A stretch of 64,000 nt of DNA from Thermohalobaculum sp039822785 (GCA_039822785.1 JBCBMO010000001.1:124001-188000), one strand, 5' to 3'. Shown: positions 10,619 through 19,638, counted from the stretch's first letter. Notes: generated by a model from the sequence alone, not told the origin. A program made the numbers and translations.

Positions 10619-10929
10619 CAGAAGTTCACAAGCCCCGCGATCACGATGGCGGCGAAGAGCTGCTGCATGATCGGAAACACCTTGAACCAGCGCTCCTCCA
10701 TCCACATCGCGACGAAGGCGACGGCGAACATCGGCACGGCCGAGATCCGTGCGGGCGGGACCATCCGCTCATAGAGAAACGCCATCACCGTGCAGGTCGC
10801 CAGGATCAGCGCCAGGTGCACCCAGCGGATCTTGTCCTCGTTCAGCATGGCCTGGGCGACGCTGTACATGGTGGCGATGAAAACGAAGAGGCCGGAGAAG
10901 ATCCCGACCACCAACAAAAGCAGGCCCAT
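10618..10929 (-). CDS. Small membrane protein of unknown function upstream of radA
   Basis: This 103-residue protein has three hydrophobic segments (about residues 2-27, 37-53 and 63-77, with a further weakly hydrophobic C-terminus). The sequence is rich in Met and aromatic residues, with a conserved-looking MLNEDKIRWVH loop. No family is recognised. It ends in a four-base overlap with radA and starts six bases after the PqiA-like gene, so it belongs to the same tight operon. Confidence 0.75.
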
Positions 10930-10935
10930 GGTCCC

Positions 10936-11448
10936 TCAGCGTGTCAGCCGGCGCGTCAGAAGCCCTACCCCGAGCTGTCCCAACACCGCGGCGGTAAAGA
11001 GCCAGAGGCCCCAGCCGGTCTCGACATAGCCGATCCCGACCCCCTTGGTCAGCACGATATAGAGGGCCACCAAGAAGACATCCGCCATGGAGAGCTTGCC
11101 GAGCACATCCAGCACCGGCATCGCCCGCGCGCCGAGCAGCCTGAAGTGGACGAGCGCCAGCCCCAGCGTCTTGAAGACCGGCAGCACCATGGCAAAGAGC
11201 GCGACCAGCACCGCCAGCGGCGGGTCGTTCTCCCACAGCGCGGTGATCGAGCCCCAGAGCGAGATCGTATTGCCGCCGAAGTAGGGCAGGATCCCCGCGG
11301 TGGCGATGGGCGCGGTCCAGGCGATCGGCCAGACCAGCAGCAGGGCCAGGTTCGCCGCCGCCAGCGCGATCCGCGGTGCCGTCATCGCCGCCCGGGCCCG
11401 GGCGATGCGCCGGCTCGCCTTGGCGCCTGTCTCCGATCCGTCAGCCAA
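10936..11448 (-). CDS. PqiA-like (paraquat-inducible protein A family) membrane protein
   Basis: This 170-residue protein matches a single PqiA domain: helices at about residues 24-44, 80-100, 120-135 and 142-160, with the diagnostic VLGKLSMADVFLVALYIV segment near residues 114-131. In E. coli PqiA is the inner-membrane partner of the MCE protein PqiB in lipid transport. Here it is downstream of the lipid-transport ATPase/permease genes mlaF-mlaE, but no MCE-domain gene is present. It overlaps the preceding small membrane-protein gene by eight bases. Confidence 0.8.
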   Translation of the reverse strand: MADGSETGAKASRRIARARAAMTAPRIALAAANLALLLVWPIAWTAPIATAGILPYFGGNTISLWGSITALWENDPPLAVLVALFAMVLPVFKTLGLALVHFRLLGARAMPVLDVLGKLSMADVFLVALYIVLTKGVGIGYVETGWGLWLFTAAVLGQLGVGLLTRRLTR

Positions 11449-11776
11449 GGCGCAGCCCCGTCAGCGCCAGCGCGCCTGCGGCCAGCACCAGGAACAGCCG
11501 GCGCATGTCGCGCGCCTCCTCCGGGATCCGCACGGACATGAAGATGATCGTCACCCCCAGCGCCGCAAAGGCCGCGATCCGCACGCCCGCCATGGTAAAG
11601 CCCGCCGGCCCAAGCAGCAGCGAGGTGGCAAAGGCGGGTGCCGCCAACATGACCACCAGCGCGGTCACCTGCGCGCCGGTCGTGCGCCCCTCTGCCATGT
11701 CTGCCTGCGCCCGGGCGATCAGCGCCAGGATCGCATAGGCCACCGCCATCCCCGCCAACAGCCGCAGACCTGTCAT
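11441..11776 (-). CDS. Small integral membrane protein of unknown function
   Basis: This 111-residue protein has four hydrophobic segments (about residues 4-22, 36-55, 61-80 and 92-110) separated by short loops, including QADMAEGRTTG and VRIPEEARDMRR. The family is not recognised. It lies 85 bases downstream of mlaF and overlaps the PqiA-like gene by eight bases. Membership in the mlaE-mlaF operon suggests an envelope role, which is inference from position only. Confidence 0.7.
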   Translation of the reverse strand: MTGLRLLAGMAVAYAILALIARAQADMAEGRTTGAQVTALVVMLAAPAFATSLLLGPAGFTMAGVRIAAFAALGVTIIFMSVRIPEEARDMRRLFLVLAAGALALTGLRLG

Positions 11777-11861
11777 CCGCGCCTCTTCCGCCGGTCACGG
11801 CGTGCGGTAAAACCCGTCGGGCGCTTGGCGTTGTAGCTGGCGCAACATCGTTTCATGCGCC

Positions 11862-12635
11862 TCAGCGTATCGCTTCAATAGGTCCTTCTGCGAGACCGTT
11901 GACGAACTGCCGCACATGGGGCTCGTCGGTTGTGTCAATCTCGCCAACCGGCCCCTCCCATTGCACCACGCCGTTGTGCAGCATGGCCACGCGGTCGGCG
12001 ATCTTGCGCACGCTCGTCATGTCGTGGGTGATGGTCATGGCGGTCGCACCCATCTCGCTCACGATCTCGCGGATCAGGTCGTTGATCACGTCGGCCATGA
12101 TGGGGTCCAGGCCCGTGGTCGGCTCGTCGAAAAAGATCACCTCGGGCGAGCGGGCGATGGCCCGCGCCAGGCCCACGCGCTTCTGCATGCCGCCTGAGAG
12201 CTCAGAGGGGTAGAGGTCTGCCGTCTCCGCCGTCAGACCCACGCGACGCAGTTTCTCGATCGCCAGATCCCGCGCATCGGCCTTGGACAGCGCATCGGCC
12301 CCCTGGCGGTGGCGAAAGGCGACGTTCTCCCACACCAGCAGGCTGTCAAACAGCGCGCCGCCCTGGAACAGCATGCCGAACTTGTCCAGCATCTCGGCGC
12401 GCACCCGGCCGCCCGCGCGGGTGACATCGGTGCCCTCGAACAGGATGCGCCCGGCATCCGGCACGATCAGCCCCAGGATGCACTTCAGCGTCACCGACTT
12501 GCCGGTGCCCGAGCCTCCGATGATCACCGTCGAGGTCCCCGGCGCTACCGTCAGCGACACATCGCGCAGCACGTGCTTGGACCCGAAGCTCTTCTTCAGC
12601 CTCTCCAGCGCGATCTTCGGCGTGGCGTCGGTCAT
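11862..12635 (-). CDS. mlaF: MlaF-like ABC transporter ATP-binding protein
   Basis: MlaF is the ATPase of the MlaFEDB complex, which moves phospholipids between inner and outer membranes. The 257-residue protein has Walker A GGSGTGKSV (about residues 39-47), the Q-loop FQGGALFDSL typical of this family, signature LSGGMQKRV, Walker B VIFFDEPTTGLDP and the H-loop THDM. The start at 12635 overlaps the mlaE stop as ATGA. No mlaD or mlaC gene follows; instead come small membrane proteins and a PqiA-like gene. Confidence 0.9.
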   Translation of the reverse strand: MTDATPKIALERLKKSFGSKHVLRDVSLTVAPGTSTVIIGGSGTGKSVTLKCILGLIVPDAGRILFEGTDVTRAGGRVRAEMLDKFGMLFQGGALFDSLLVWENVAFRHRQGADALSKADARDLAIEKLRRVGLTAETADLYPSELSGGMQKRVGLARAIARSPEVIFFDEPTTGLDPIMADVINDLIREIVSEMGATAMTITHDMTSVRKIADRVAMLHNGVVQWEGPVGEIDTTDEPHVRQFVNGLAEGPIEAIR

Positions 12636-13417
12636 GAGAAGAAAATGTCCGTCATCACGAAGTTCGCCGCCAGGATCAGGATCGAGGCATGGACCACCGC
12701 CGCCCGCGTCGCCTGGCCCACGCCCTGTGCCCCGCGGGCCGAGTTGTAGCCGTGGAAGCACCCGATCAACGTGACGATGAAGCCGAAGACCGCCGCCTTG
12801 ATCAGCCCCGACAGCACGTCCCAGAACTGCAGGAAATCCCAGGTGGTCTGCAGGAAGGTCGTCGGGTTGAACCCCAGCCGGTGCACGCCCACCAAAAAGG
12901 CGCCGTAGATCCCGATCACATCGCCGATCAGCGTCAGGAGCGGCAGCGTCAGGGTGCCTGCGATCAGCCGCGGTGCCACCAGGTACTTCATCGGGTTCGT
13001 CGACAGGGTAACCAGCGCATCGATCTGCTCGGTCACCCGCATGGTCCCGATCTCCGCGGCGATGGAGGCGGAGACCCGCCCTGCCACCATCAGCCCACAG
13101 AGCACCGGGCCCAGTTCCCGCGTCATGCCGATGGCGACGATGGAAGGCACCACCGTCTCGGCCCCGAAGCGGCTGCCGCCGGCGTAGATCTGCAGCGCGA
13201 GCGCACCGCCGGTGAACAGCGTCGTCAGCCCCACGACGGCCAGGCTGTCGTAGCCGATCTTGCGGATCTGGCGCATCAGCTCGACGGGGTAGAAGGGCGG
13301 GGTGATCAGATGGCGAAGCGCTGCGGCGACGAAGACCGCCAGCGCCCCGGTCCCCCGGCACAGCTCGATCACGCCAGCGCCGAGGGAGGCGGTGAAACGG
13401 GTCAGGGCAACAATCAA
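12632..13417 (-). CDS. mlaE: MlaE-like ABC transporter permease
   Basis: This 261-residue permease of the MlaE family has the conserved core seen in all members: RQIRKIGYDSL before the first helices, a central GGSRFGAETVV region, TRELGPVL, and the AAEIGTMRVTEQIDAL segment near residues 140-156. About five transmembrane segments are visible. It would pair with the overlapping mlaF product. The start appears to be TTG at 13417, because GGAG sits six bases upstream and no ATG fits. Confidence 0.9.
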   Translation of the reverse strand: MIVALTRFTASLGAGVIELCRGTGALAVFVAAALRHLITPPFYPVELMRQIRKIGYDSLAVVGLTTLFTGGALALQIYAGGSRFGAETVVPSIVAIGMTRELGPVLCGLMVAGRVSASIAAEIGTMRVTEQIDALVTLSTNPMKYLVAPRLIAGTLTLPLLTLIGDVIGIYGAFLVGVHRLGFNPTTFLQTTWDFLQFWDVLSGLIKAAVFGFIVTLIGCFHGYNSARGAQGVGQATRAAVVHASILILAANFVMTDIFFS

Positions 13418-13640
13418 GGTCGTCTCCGGCAGGCTTGTCGCCCTTCGCTATACTCAGTCCCGCCACCCCGCGGAAGGCCCTCCGGACATGGTCGTCAAAG
13501 GCTGCCGATGGTCCGTAATTGGTTCGTATCGCGAGCACGTAGCTTGAACATTACGTAAAGATAACTCATTATCGTACTAAATCAAAACTACCGTAAACGT
13601 TCCACCTTGAAAGCATCCCTCTAGTGGTTTGGAGTTCAAC

Positions 13641-14264
13641 ATGAAAAGATGGATGACTGGAGTTCTCCTTTCCTTCGGGGTTGCGCTTGGTTCAGCCCAG
13701 GCGGCTACTTTGGACTTCACCGACGGGCTCTGGGAGCCTTCCATTGTGAGCTTCGATGACGAGGTCTTGCAGGTTCGAAAGGAAGCCGCCGGTGTGAGGT
13801 TCTTTATCGGCGGCTTCATCCCTGAAGATGTCGACTTCCTGTTCGGCTTTAACACTGGCGTGCGATACGCGACCGACGCGCTTTTTGGCGCCATCATCTT
13901 GGGCATTCGCCCGGATACGCCCATTCGGATAACCTCCATTTCGGGCATCTCGACCTCCCTGGTTGGCGAACCTCCCTTGGAACTGGAGGTGGAGCGGACA
14001 ATGCTGGGTCCGGATGATCCGTTCGGCACGATAACCTTCGGTGCCGCTGAGACGACGATCCCCGTGGGTCCGATCGAATTGCTCGATGGACAAAGCCTGG
14101 CGCTCAACCGCTCCCCCCAGTTCGGCGTGAATTCAACGGGTTTTCTGAGATCGATAGAGTTTGAGGTGATTTCGCCGCCACCCATCCCGCTGCCCGCAAC
14201 CTTGCCGATGCTGGTCCTCGCTGCCGCCGCCCTGGGCTGGGCCGCACGCCACAGAGCAACCTGA
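13641..14264 (+). CDS. VPLPA-CTERM sorting-domain secreted protein
   Basis: This 207-residue protein has a signal peptide (KRWMTGVLLSFGVALGSAQA, residues 2-21) and a C-terminal sorting signal: IPLPATLPMLVL followed by a short hydrophobic helix and a basic end (AARHRAT). Such VPLPA-CTERM proteins are exported, anchored and processed by an exosortase; none is encoded in this window. The mature domain is beta-rich and has no recognised motif. TTTGGAG lies just upstream of the ATG at 13641. The upstream 100 bases are AT-rich and probably hold the promoter, divergent from mlaE. Confidence 0.8.
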   Translation: MKRWMTGVLLSFGVALGSAQAATLDFTDGLWEPSIVSFDDEVLQVRKEAAGVRFFIGGFIPEDVDFLFGFNTGVRYATDALFGAIILGIRPDTPIRITSISGISTSLVGEPPLELEVERTMLGPDDPFGTITFGAAETTIPVGPIELLDGQSLALNRSPQFGVNSTGFLRSIEFEVISPPPIPLPATLPMLVLAAAALGWAARHRAT

Positions 14265-14269
14265 GAAGA

Positions 14270-14285
14270 GGCGCCTGTCGGCGCC
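14270..14285. repeat. Inverted repeat in the gap after the VPLPA gene
   Basis: GGCGCC-TGTC-GGCGCC forms a short hairpin just after the stop codon. There is no T-run, so termination is uncertain. The rest of the 294-base gap to 14558 shows no gene; its last 110 bases turn AT-rich (CAAAATTTTG at about 14496) and probably hold the promoter for the next gene. Confidence 0.4.
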
Positions 14286-14558
14286 ACGTGCCTCCGCCCC
14301 TTACCTCCGAGGCCACGCAAGCTTCAGCGCGGCTCACGCCAAAGCGACAACCACATCCCCGAGAGCGCCCAGCCGCGACCGCCCGGTGCCGCTAACCCCC
14401 CGACCTCCGATCGAGCCGCACCCAAGCTCCGCTTTGAGCCCAAAGTAACGCATGCTGCGCTTACCACAGATGTCGGGTTTTGGGTTTCGCAAACAAAATT
14501 TTGCCGAAGTTGCCTTTGTACAAAGTGAATTGGAACTTAAGCGACAAAGGTACGATGC

Positions 14559-14930
14559 ATGAAACGAAATGATGATGATCCGTACAGCGAAGATGAGATT
14601 GACGACTTAGATGACGATGAAATCTCGAAAGCCGTAGAGGCAGATTTTCGAGCCATGATTGAGGATGCAATGGCGGAAGCCAACGCCCTTTTGTCAGAAG
14701 ATTCCAGTGAGCTTGCATATGTCAAGGCAAACTACACACAGCTGTTGAAAGGTCAGGCGTTGCAAAAGGCTGCCCAAAGAGCTTTTCAGGCTGGAGACTT
14801 CACGCTCGCTCAAGAGCTAGATCAACAAAAGACAGCTGAGCTTGCGCAAATACTTGAGAGAGCGGGCAATCACGGTAGTCTAGTATCGCGTGCAACGAGT
14901 TGGTTCCTTAGACGAAAACTCAGACGCTGA
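14559..14930 (+). CDS. Acidic small protein of unknown function in an AT-richer patch
   Basis: This 123-residue protein starts with a strongly acidic stretch (about 20 Asp/Glu in the first 40 residues), followed by a predicted long helical part (KGQALQKAAQRAFQAGDF and ELDQQKTAELAQILERAG), and ends in a basic tail (SWFLRRKLRR). No family is recognised. Codon use and base composition are clearly less GC-rich than neighbouring core genes, suggesting recent acquisition. Its stop overlaps the start of the next small gene as TGATG, so the two are translationally coupled. The opposite charges of the two ends are unusual for so short a protein. Confidence 0.6.
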   Translation: MKRNDDDPYSEDEIDDLDDDEISKAVEADFRAMIEDAMAEANALLSEDSSELAYVKANYTQLLKGQALQKAAQRAFQAGDFTLAQELDQQKTAELAQILERAGNHGSLVSRATSWFLRRKLRR

Positions 14931-15207
14931 TGGAAGCTGCACAACGCGCCAAGCCTGATGTGGATGTAGCCGCTGAAATTCACAACACCCTCCACAATGC
15001 GGTTGAAATGCGTTCCCTAGTCCTTCGGATCATGGCAGCGAAAGCCGAGGGCGACACGATCAAAGTAGACCTTTTGAGGGTGCAGTTACCGAACTTCATA
15101 AAGCTTTGAGTGGCGCACGGAAAGGCGGTCCAGGGGCGCATGGCGGCTACTATCAAGAACAGCAGCCATTGGTAACTAGACGACCAATGACGGCTTTGTC
15201 CGCATAG
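14930..15207 (+). pseudogene. Small hypothetical gene, apparently frameshifted
   Basis: From the ATG at 14930 the frame reads 59 residues (MEAAQRAKPDVDVAAEIHNT at the start) and stops at 15107-15109. A -1 shift near 15069-15075, at CCTTTTG, continues with protein-like sequence (FEGAVTELHKALSGARKGG, then AHGGYYQEQQ) to a TAG at 15205-15207, immediately at a terminator hairpin. The joined product would be about 92 residues. I infer a one-base indel in a formerly intact gene, or a sequencing error; programmed frameshifting is less likely because the site is not a canonical slippery heptamer. The gene is coupled to the preceding acidic-protein gene. Confidence 0.45.
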
Positions 15208-15219
15208 CGGACGATTTTT
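15198..15219 (+). terminator. Rho-independent terminator of the small accessory operon
   Basis: A six-base-pair stem GTCCGC-ATA-GCGGAC at 15198-15212 is followed by GATTTTT. It begins inside the last codons of the shifted frame of the preceding gene and would end that two-gene transcript. Confidence 0.65.
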
Positions 15220-15313
15220 GCGGAGGGCGCTGAAGTAGGCTCTTCGCGGAGGCAACAACGGTTAGGTTGGGCTTTGCTTCTGCCTTGTGCCCCGAACCCA
15301 CTGCCTGTCGTGC

Positions 15314-16384
15314 CTACTGACTACCGAGGTAGCTCCTCGCGTAGCGGGGGCCTAGGGAGGTGAGCATCTCGTAGCCGATGGTGCCCGCGGCGGCGGCGAT
15401 GGTGTCGAGGGGGGCGCCCTCGCCGATCAGGGTGACCATGGCGCCCTCCTCGGCCTCGGGGCAGTGGGTGACGTCCAGCGTGATCAGATCCATCGACACC
15501 CGGCCCGCATAGGGCAGGCGGCGGCCCGCGAGCATCGCATGACCCCCACCGTTCTGCCCGCCGCCCGCGGCGCGCAACAGCCCGTCGGCATAGCCGGTCG
15601 AGACCGTCGCGATCCGCGCGGGGCGCCGCGCGCGCCAGGTGGCGCCATAGCCCACGACCTCTCCCGGTGCGACCGAGCGGATCTGGATGATCGGCGCCTC
15701 CAGGCTGACGACCGGTCGGGCGTCGCGAAAGGGCAGGCCCCCGAACAACCCGATCCCCGGGCGCACCATGTCAAAATGCATGCCCTCGCCCAGCAGCGTG
15801 CCGCCCGTGGCCGAGAGCGAGCGCGGGCGGCCAAAACCCTCCCCCTCGCCGGTCATGTTCTCAAAGGCCGCGCGCTGGGCGGCGTTCATGGCATGGGTCG
15901 GCTCGTCGGCGCAGGCCAGATGCGACATGATCAGGCAGACGCCCTCGGGCAGGGGGGTGACCTCGGCCAGCTCCGCCCGCTCGAGCCCCAGCCGGTTCAT
16001 GCCGGTATCGAGCTGCAGCGCCGCCGGTCCCGCGGGGCCGCCCTCGAACCAGGCGCGGCCCTGGGCGAGCGAATTGATCACCGGGCGCAGCGTTGCGGCC
16101 TCGAAATGCGCCCGATCCTCCGCCCGATAGCCGCCCAGGATGTAGATCACCGGCGCTGGCCCCAAGATCTCGCGCAGATGGACCCCCTCGCGCGGCAGGG
16201 CGACGAAGAAGGTCTTCGCGCCCGCCTTCGCCAGCGCCGGCGCCACCTCAGCGGCGCCCAGGCCATAGGCGTCGGCCTTGACCACCGCCGCGGTCTCGAC
16301 CGTATCCGCCGAGAGGGCATCGAGCGCCCGCCAATTCGCCGCGATGGCGTCGAGGTCGACGCTCAGCCGCGCCTCCAGGCTCAC
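15314..16384 (-). CDS. alr: Alanine racemase
   Basis: Alr interconverts L- and D-alanine with pyridoxal phosphate, supplying D-Ala for peptidoglycan. The 356-residue protein has the PLP-lysine motif VVKADAYGLG (Lys36), the barrel segment LDTGMNRLG, and the second-domain catalytic region YAGRVSMDLITLDVT. GYGATWRARRP fits the family's C-terminal beta domain. I chose the GTG at 16384, where the sequence begins LEARLSVDLDAIAANWRAL; an ATG at 16423 would overlap the end of dnaB. It lies directly downstream of dnaB and is probably co-transcribed with it. Confidence 0.93.
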   Translation of the reverse strand: MSLEARLSVDLDAIAANWRALDALSADTVETAAVVKADAYGLGAAEVAPALAKAGAKTFFVALPREGVHLREILGPAPVIYILGGYRAEDRAHFEAATLRPVINSLAQGRAWFEGGPAGPAALQLDTGMNRLGLERAELAEVTPLPEGVCLIMSHLACADEPTHAMNAAQRAAFENMTGEGEGFGRPRSLSATGGTLLGEGMHFDMVRPGIGLFGGLPFRDARPVVSLEAPIIQIRSVAPGEVVGYGATWRARRPARIATVSTGYADGLLRAAGGGQNGGGHAMLAGRRLPYAGRVSMDLITLDVTHCPEAEEGAMVTLIGEGAPLDTIAAAAGTIGYEMLTSLGPRYARSYLGSQ

Positions 16385-16409
16385 GCGCGTCCCCGCACCG
16401 CCAAGGCCG

Positions 16410-18017
16410 TCACTGGAACCCATCCACGGGCCCGGAGCCCACGCCCTGTGCCCCCGGCCCGCCGGGCACTGGCCCGGTGAAATAGCTGTCGGGCTGGCGG
16501 ACCTCGTCGCGGAACAGCGTAAAACTGTCCTCATAGAGCAGGTTCGCCGTGCCGATCGGCCCGTGTCGCTGCTTGCCGATGATGATCTCGGCCCGCCCGT
16601 GCAGCTTCTCGGCCAGCGCCTGCCACTCGGGGAACTTGGGGTCGTCCTCCCGCGGCTTCAGGCGCTCGTGGTAGTAGCTCTCGCGGAAGATGAACATCAC
16701 CACGTCGGCGTCCTGCTCGATGGACCCTGACTCGCGCAGATCCGAGAGCTGCGGCCGCTTGTCCTCGCGGTCCTCGACCTTGCGGCTCAGCTGCGACAGG
16801 GCGATCACGGGGATATCGAGCTCCTTGGCGATGGCCTTGAGACCCTGCGTGATCTCCGAGACCTCTTGGACGCGCCCATTGTCCTTGCCCGAGGCGGGGC
16901 GCACAAGCTGCAGATAGTCGACCACCAGCATATCGAGGCCGAACTGGCGCTTCAGCTTGCGCGCGCGCGCCGCCAGGGTCGAGATCGCCAGGGCAGGGGT
17001 GTCGTCAATGTAAAGCGGCAGGTCCTGCAGATCGCGGGCGACGTCGACGAAGCGATGGAACTCGGACTGGGACAGCTCTCCCTGCAGCAAGAGATGCGAT
17101 TTGATCCGCGCCTCGGCGGCCAGCAGACGGTTGGCCAACTGCTCCGAGGACATCTCGAGCGAGAAGAAGCCGACCACACCCCCCTCCGGCTCCTCCACCC
17201 CCTGTCCCCGGGTGATCCGGTCCCGCATCCGCTGGCGCGCGGCCGCAAAGGCCATGTTGAGCGCCAGCGCCGTCTTCCCCATCGACGGGCGCGCGGCCAG
17301 GATCACCAGGTCTGAGCGGCGGAACCCCCCCAATTTCGTATCCAGGGCCTGCAGCCCCGAGGACAGGCCCGCGAGGCCCCCGCCCCGCTTCTTCGCCGCC
17401 TGCGCGATCTCGACGGCGTCGGTCATGGCGCTGAGGAAGGGTGCGAAGCCGCGCTGCTGCTGACCGGTTTCGGCCAGCGAGTAGAGCTGCTGCTCGGCGG
17501 TCTGGATCTGCGCGTTCGGCGGATCGTCCGGGTCGAACTGGGTCGCGCGCCACTGCACCTCGTCGCCCACCTTCACCAGGGCCCGGCGCATGGCCAGCTC
17601 CCGGATCGTGGCGGCATAGTCGGGGGCGGCGCGCAGCGAGACCACGCTGGCGGCCAGATTGACCAGGTAGGTCGCGCCGCCCAGCGTCTGCAGCCCCTCG
17701 TCCTCGGCCATGAAGGCCTTGAGGGTGATCGGCGTCGCCAGGGCCTTCTTGTTGATCAGCGTCCGGCACATCTCGTAGATGCGCCCGTGGACCTCGTCGT
17801 AGAAATGATCGGGCTGCAGGGTGTTCTCGACCTGCGCGAAGATCTCGTTCGAGACGAGGATCGCCCCCAACAGCGCCTGCTCGGCTTCGATGTTATGGGG
17901 CTGGATCCGGGCGGCCTCCGTGGTTGCCGCGCCCGATCCAGCCCCGCCGTGCCCTGTGCCACCAGGGTGTTCGCCGTCCGGGCCGGCGCCTAGCCGCCCG
18001 TCTCCACCGTCCGCCAT
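16410..18017 (-). CDS. dnaB: Replicative DNA helicase DnaB
   Basis: DnaB is the hexameric helicase that unwinds DNA at the replication fork. This protein of about 535 residues has the N-terminal primase-interacting domain (PHNIEAEQALLGAIL onward), then the RecA-like domain with Walker A ARPSMGKTALALN, Walker B LDMLVVDYLQL, and the DLRESGSIEQDADVVMFI region near the C-terminus. The C-terminal tail is Gly/Pro-rich. The ATG at 18017 follows GAGG at a proper distance; a GTG at 18059 is the alternative. The first 35 residues are low complexity (Gly/Ala). Confidence 0.95.
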   Translation of the reverse strand: MADGGDGRLGAGPDGEHPGGTGHGGAGSGAATTEAARIQPHNIEAEQALLGAILVSNEIFAQVENTLQPDHFYDEVHGRIYEMCRTLINKKALATPITLKAFMAEDEGLQTLGGATYLVNLAASVVSLRAAPDYAATIRELAMRRALVKVGDEVQWRATQFDPDDPPNAQIQTAEQQLYSLAETGQQQRGFAPFLSAMTDAVEIAQAAKKRGGGLAGLSSGLQALDTKLGGFRRSDLVILAARPSMGKTALALNMAFAAARQRMRDRITRGQGVEEPEGGVVGFFSLEMSSEQLANRLLAAEARIKSHLLLQGELSQSEFHRFVDVARDLQDLPLYIDDTPALAISTLAARARKLKRQFGLDMLVVDYLQLVRPASGKDNGRVQEVSEITQGLKAIAKELDIPVIALSQLSRKVEDREDKRPQLSDLRESGSIEQDADVVMFIFRESYYHERLKPREDDPKFPEWQALAEKLHGRAEIIIGKQRHGPIGTANLLYEDSFTLFRDEVRQPDSYFTGPVPGGPGAQGVGSGPVDGFQ

Positions 18018-18264
18018 GCCTGCCTGCCTCGAACCGATCTTGGTGTCGTCCGTTGTCACAGGACTGTAGCGGTCGGCCGGCGGCTTGCCGAGCGCGAAAT
18101 CAACATGATGTGGCTTGTCCCCGATATCCTGTGTCTCAGCCTGTGGATTGTGGAGAAGACCGGGGATAACTTCACAGAAGGTTGCATAGAGAAACCTGCG
18201 GCATTCTACCCGATAGGGCCTCGAAATCGTTGCATCCGGCGCGCCCTGCGCCTTTCATGGGTTG

Positions 18265-18813
18265 ATGACGTCGGACGGAAGCCAGATAACGGGAAAGAGA
18301 CGGCGAGGGCCCAGACGCCTTGCGCGCCTTTGCGGTGCGTTCCTTGCGGTGCTCGTCGGCGTCGTGTCGGCCCCCGACCCGGCCGAGGCCCGCGGTGAGC
18401 GCAGCCGGATGGCGGCCTGTCTCGGCTTCGACGAGCGCGCGCTTCAGGTGAACAGCACGGTGGAGCTGCATCGCCTTGTGGAACAGGTGATCGCGCTGCA
18501 CTGGAGCGAGAAGGGCATCCCCTGGCACTGTCTGGTGCAGAGCTTCGATGCCCTCGCCACCAACACCCGCACCCTGGTCCACCCCAAGGGCGGCCCGGTG
18601 GGCAGCGACGTCTACGCCTTCTCCATCGACAGGCGCGCGGATCTCAAGCCGCCCTACCGGTTGCCCATGGGCTCGAGCGGGCAGTTCGTGGCGCTGGTGC
18701 GCGCGATGCCGAGCGGCAGCGTCGCCATCGTGGGGCAGGGCGGGGTGCCCCGCTGGCTCGAGCTCGGCGGCCCGGCGCGCATCGCCCCGTTGATCGACCC
18801 GCTCGCCGACTAG
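18265..18813 (+). CDS. Secreted protein of unknown function
   Basis: This 182-residue protein has a basic N-terminus (KRRRGPRR) followed by a hydrophobic stretch (LARLCGAFLAVLVGVVSA) and a likely signal-peptidase site near AEA-RG. The mature part contains two cysteines flanking a short helix region (MAACLGFDERAL and WHCLVQSFDAL). No domain is recognised. The gene is divergent from dnaB; the ribosome site is weak, so the exact start is uncertain. Confidence 0.6.
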   Translation: MTSDGSQITGKRRRGPRRLARLCGAFLAVLVGVVSAPDPAEARGERSRMAACLGFDERALQVNSTVELHRLVEQVIALHWSEKGIPWHCLVQSFDALATNTRTLVHPKGGPVGSDVYAFSIDRRADLKPPYRLPMGSSGQFVALVRAMPSGSVAIVGQGGVPRWLELGGPARIAPLIDPLAD

Positions 18814-18905
18814 GCCCTGGAAGGCAGGCATGTGCAGTGCGCCTCTGTCCCTGCGCACAGCGGCCGGGGAAGAGTGCCGCGATACTCAGCGCAGGGGGGA
18901 TGAGC

Positions 18906-19451
18906 TCAACGGCAGCCGTTCGGCCGCAGCGCCGACTCGAGCGCCCGGCGCGCCCCGATGGGGGAGAACCGCGCGGCCCGGCCCACGCCGGTGACCTCCA
19001 GCGGCGCCCCGCGTTCCACCGCCGCCAGCACTGGGCCGAACAGCCCCTCCGCCGGCAGCTCAGCGCGGAGGTTGCCGTCGCCGACCGCCTCAGCCGGAAA
19101 GCCGACCGTCGAGCTTCGCGCGCTCAGCGTGAGGTTCGCGTCCGCGGCCGCGCCCACGGGCCGGTAGCGCAGGGCGACGGTCCGCGGGGCCGGGCAGGAA
19201 ATGCCGATATTGGCGTCGCCGTCCGAGATCACGGCCTCTACGACCCCGCCGCCCACGCGGGTGGTCCAGACCCCCGGCGGCAGCGTCTCCGGCGCCCCGT
19301 TCGGCAGGGGCGAGGTCGGGGCCGCCTCGGCGGCGGGTCCGCTGCTGCCCGGTGCGGTCGGCGGCAGGGGAGAGGTCTCGGGCGCGCCGGCACAGGCCGC
19401 CAGCGTCCCCGCCATCACGGCCATCGCGAGGGCCGCACTGAAGGTTCTCAT
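18906..19451 (-). CDS. Putative lipoprotein of unknown function
   Basis: This 181-residue protein starts MRTFSAALAMAVMAGTLAAC, a lipoprotein signal with lipobox LAAC (Cys20). A Pro/Ser/Thr/Ala linker to about residue 60 is followed by a compact domain with VWTTRVGGGVVEAVISDG and a C-terminal Cys. A second Cys (ISCPAP) could pair with it. No family is recognised. A longer reading frame to 19739 exists but would bury the signal. It lies convergent to the secreted-protein gene. Confidence 0.65.
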   Translation of the reverse strand: MRTFSAALAMAVMAGTLAACAGAPETSPLPPTAPGSSGPAAEAAPTSPLPNGAPETLPPGVWTTRVGGGVVEAVISDGDANIGISCPAPRTVALRYRPVGAAADANLTLSARSSTVGFPAEAVGDGNLRAELPAEGLFGPVLAAVERGAPLEVTGVGRAARFSPIGARRALESALRPNGCR

Positions 19452-19570
19452 CCCGTCGCTCTCTTCCGCTGCCACGCTGTCTTTCCCTTGTGTCACATGG
19501 CGTGAGCGCCGAGCGCTGCCAACGCCCTCGCCCCCGCGGTCTGCCATCACGACCCTGTGAAGAAGACAGA

Positions 19571-19600
19571 AAAAAGGCCCGCCGATCGCTCGGCAGGCCC
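19571..19600 (-). terminator. Rho-independent terminator of the rpsF-rpsR-rplI operon
   Basis: On the minus strand a ten-base-pair stem (GGCCTGCCGA with TCGGCGGGCC, one G-T pair, loop GCGA) is followed by six T residues. It lies about 40 bases after the rplI stop. Confidence 0.9.
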
Positions 19601-19638
19601 TGCAGTCGGCCGAACGCCCGGACTGGCCCGGCGCCAGG

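Noticed and set aside
15069..15075. Programmed -1 frameshifting in the small accessory gene
   Set aside because: CCTTTTG is not a canonical slippery heptamer and no downstream stimulatory structure was clear; a simple indel is more likely.
14980..15258. A 92-residue minus-strand frame in the AT-rich patch
   Set aside because: It is antisense to the coupled small gene, starts beyond the terminator on the other strand and has no ribosome site.
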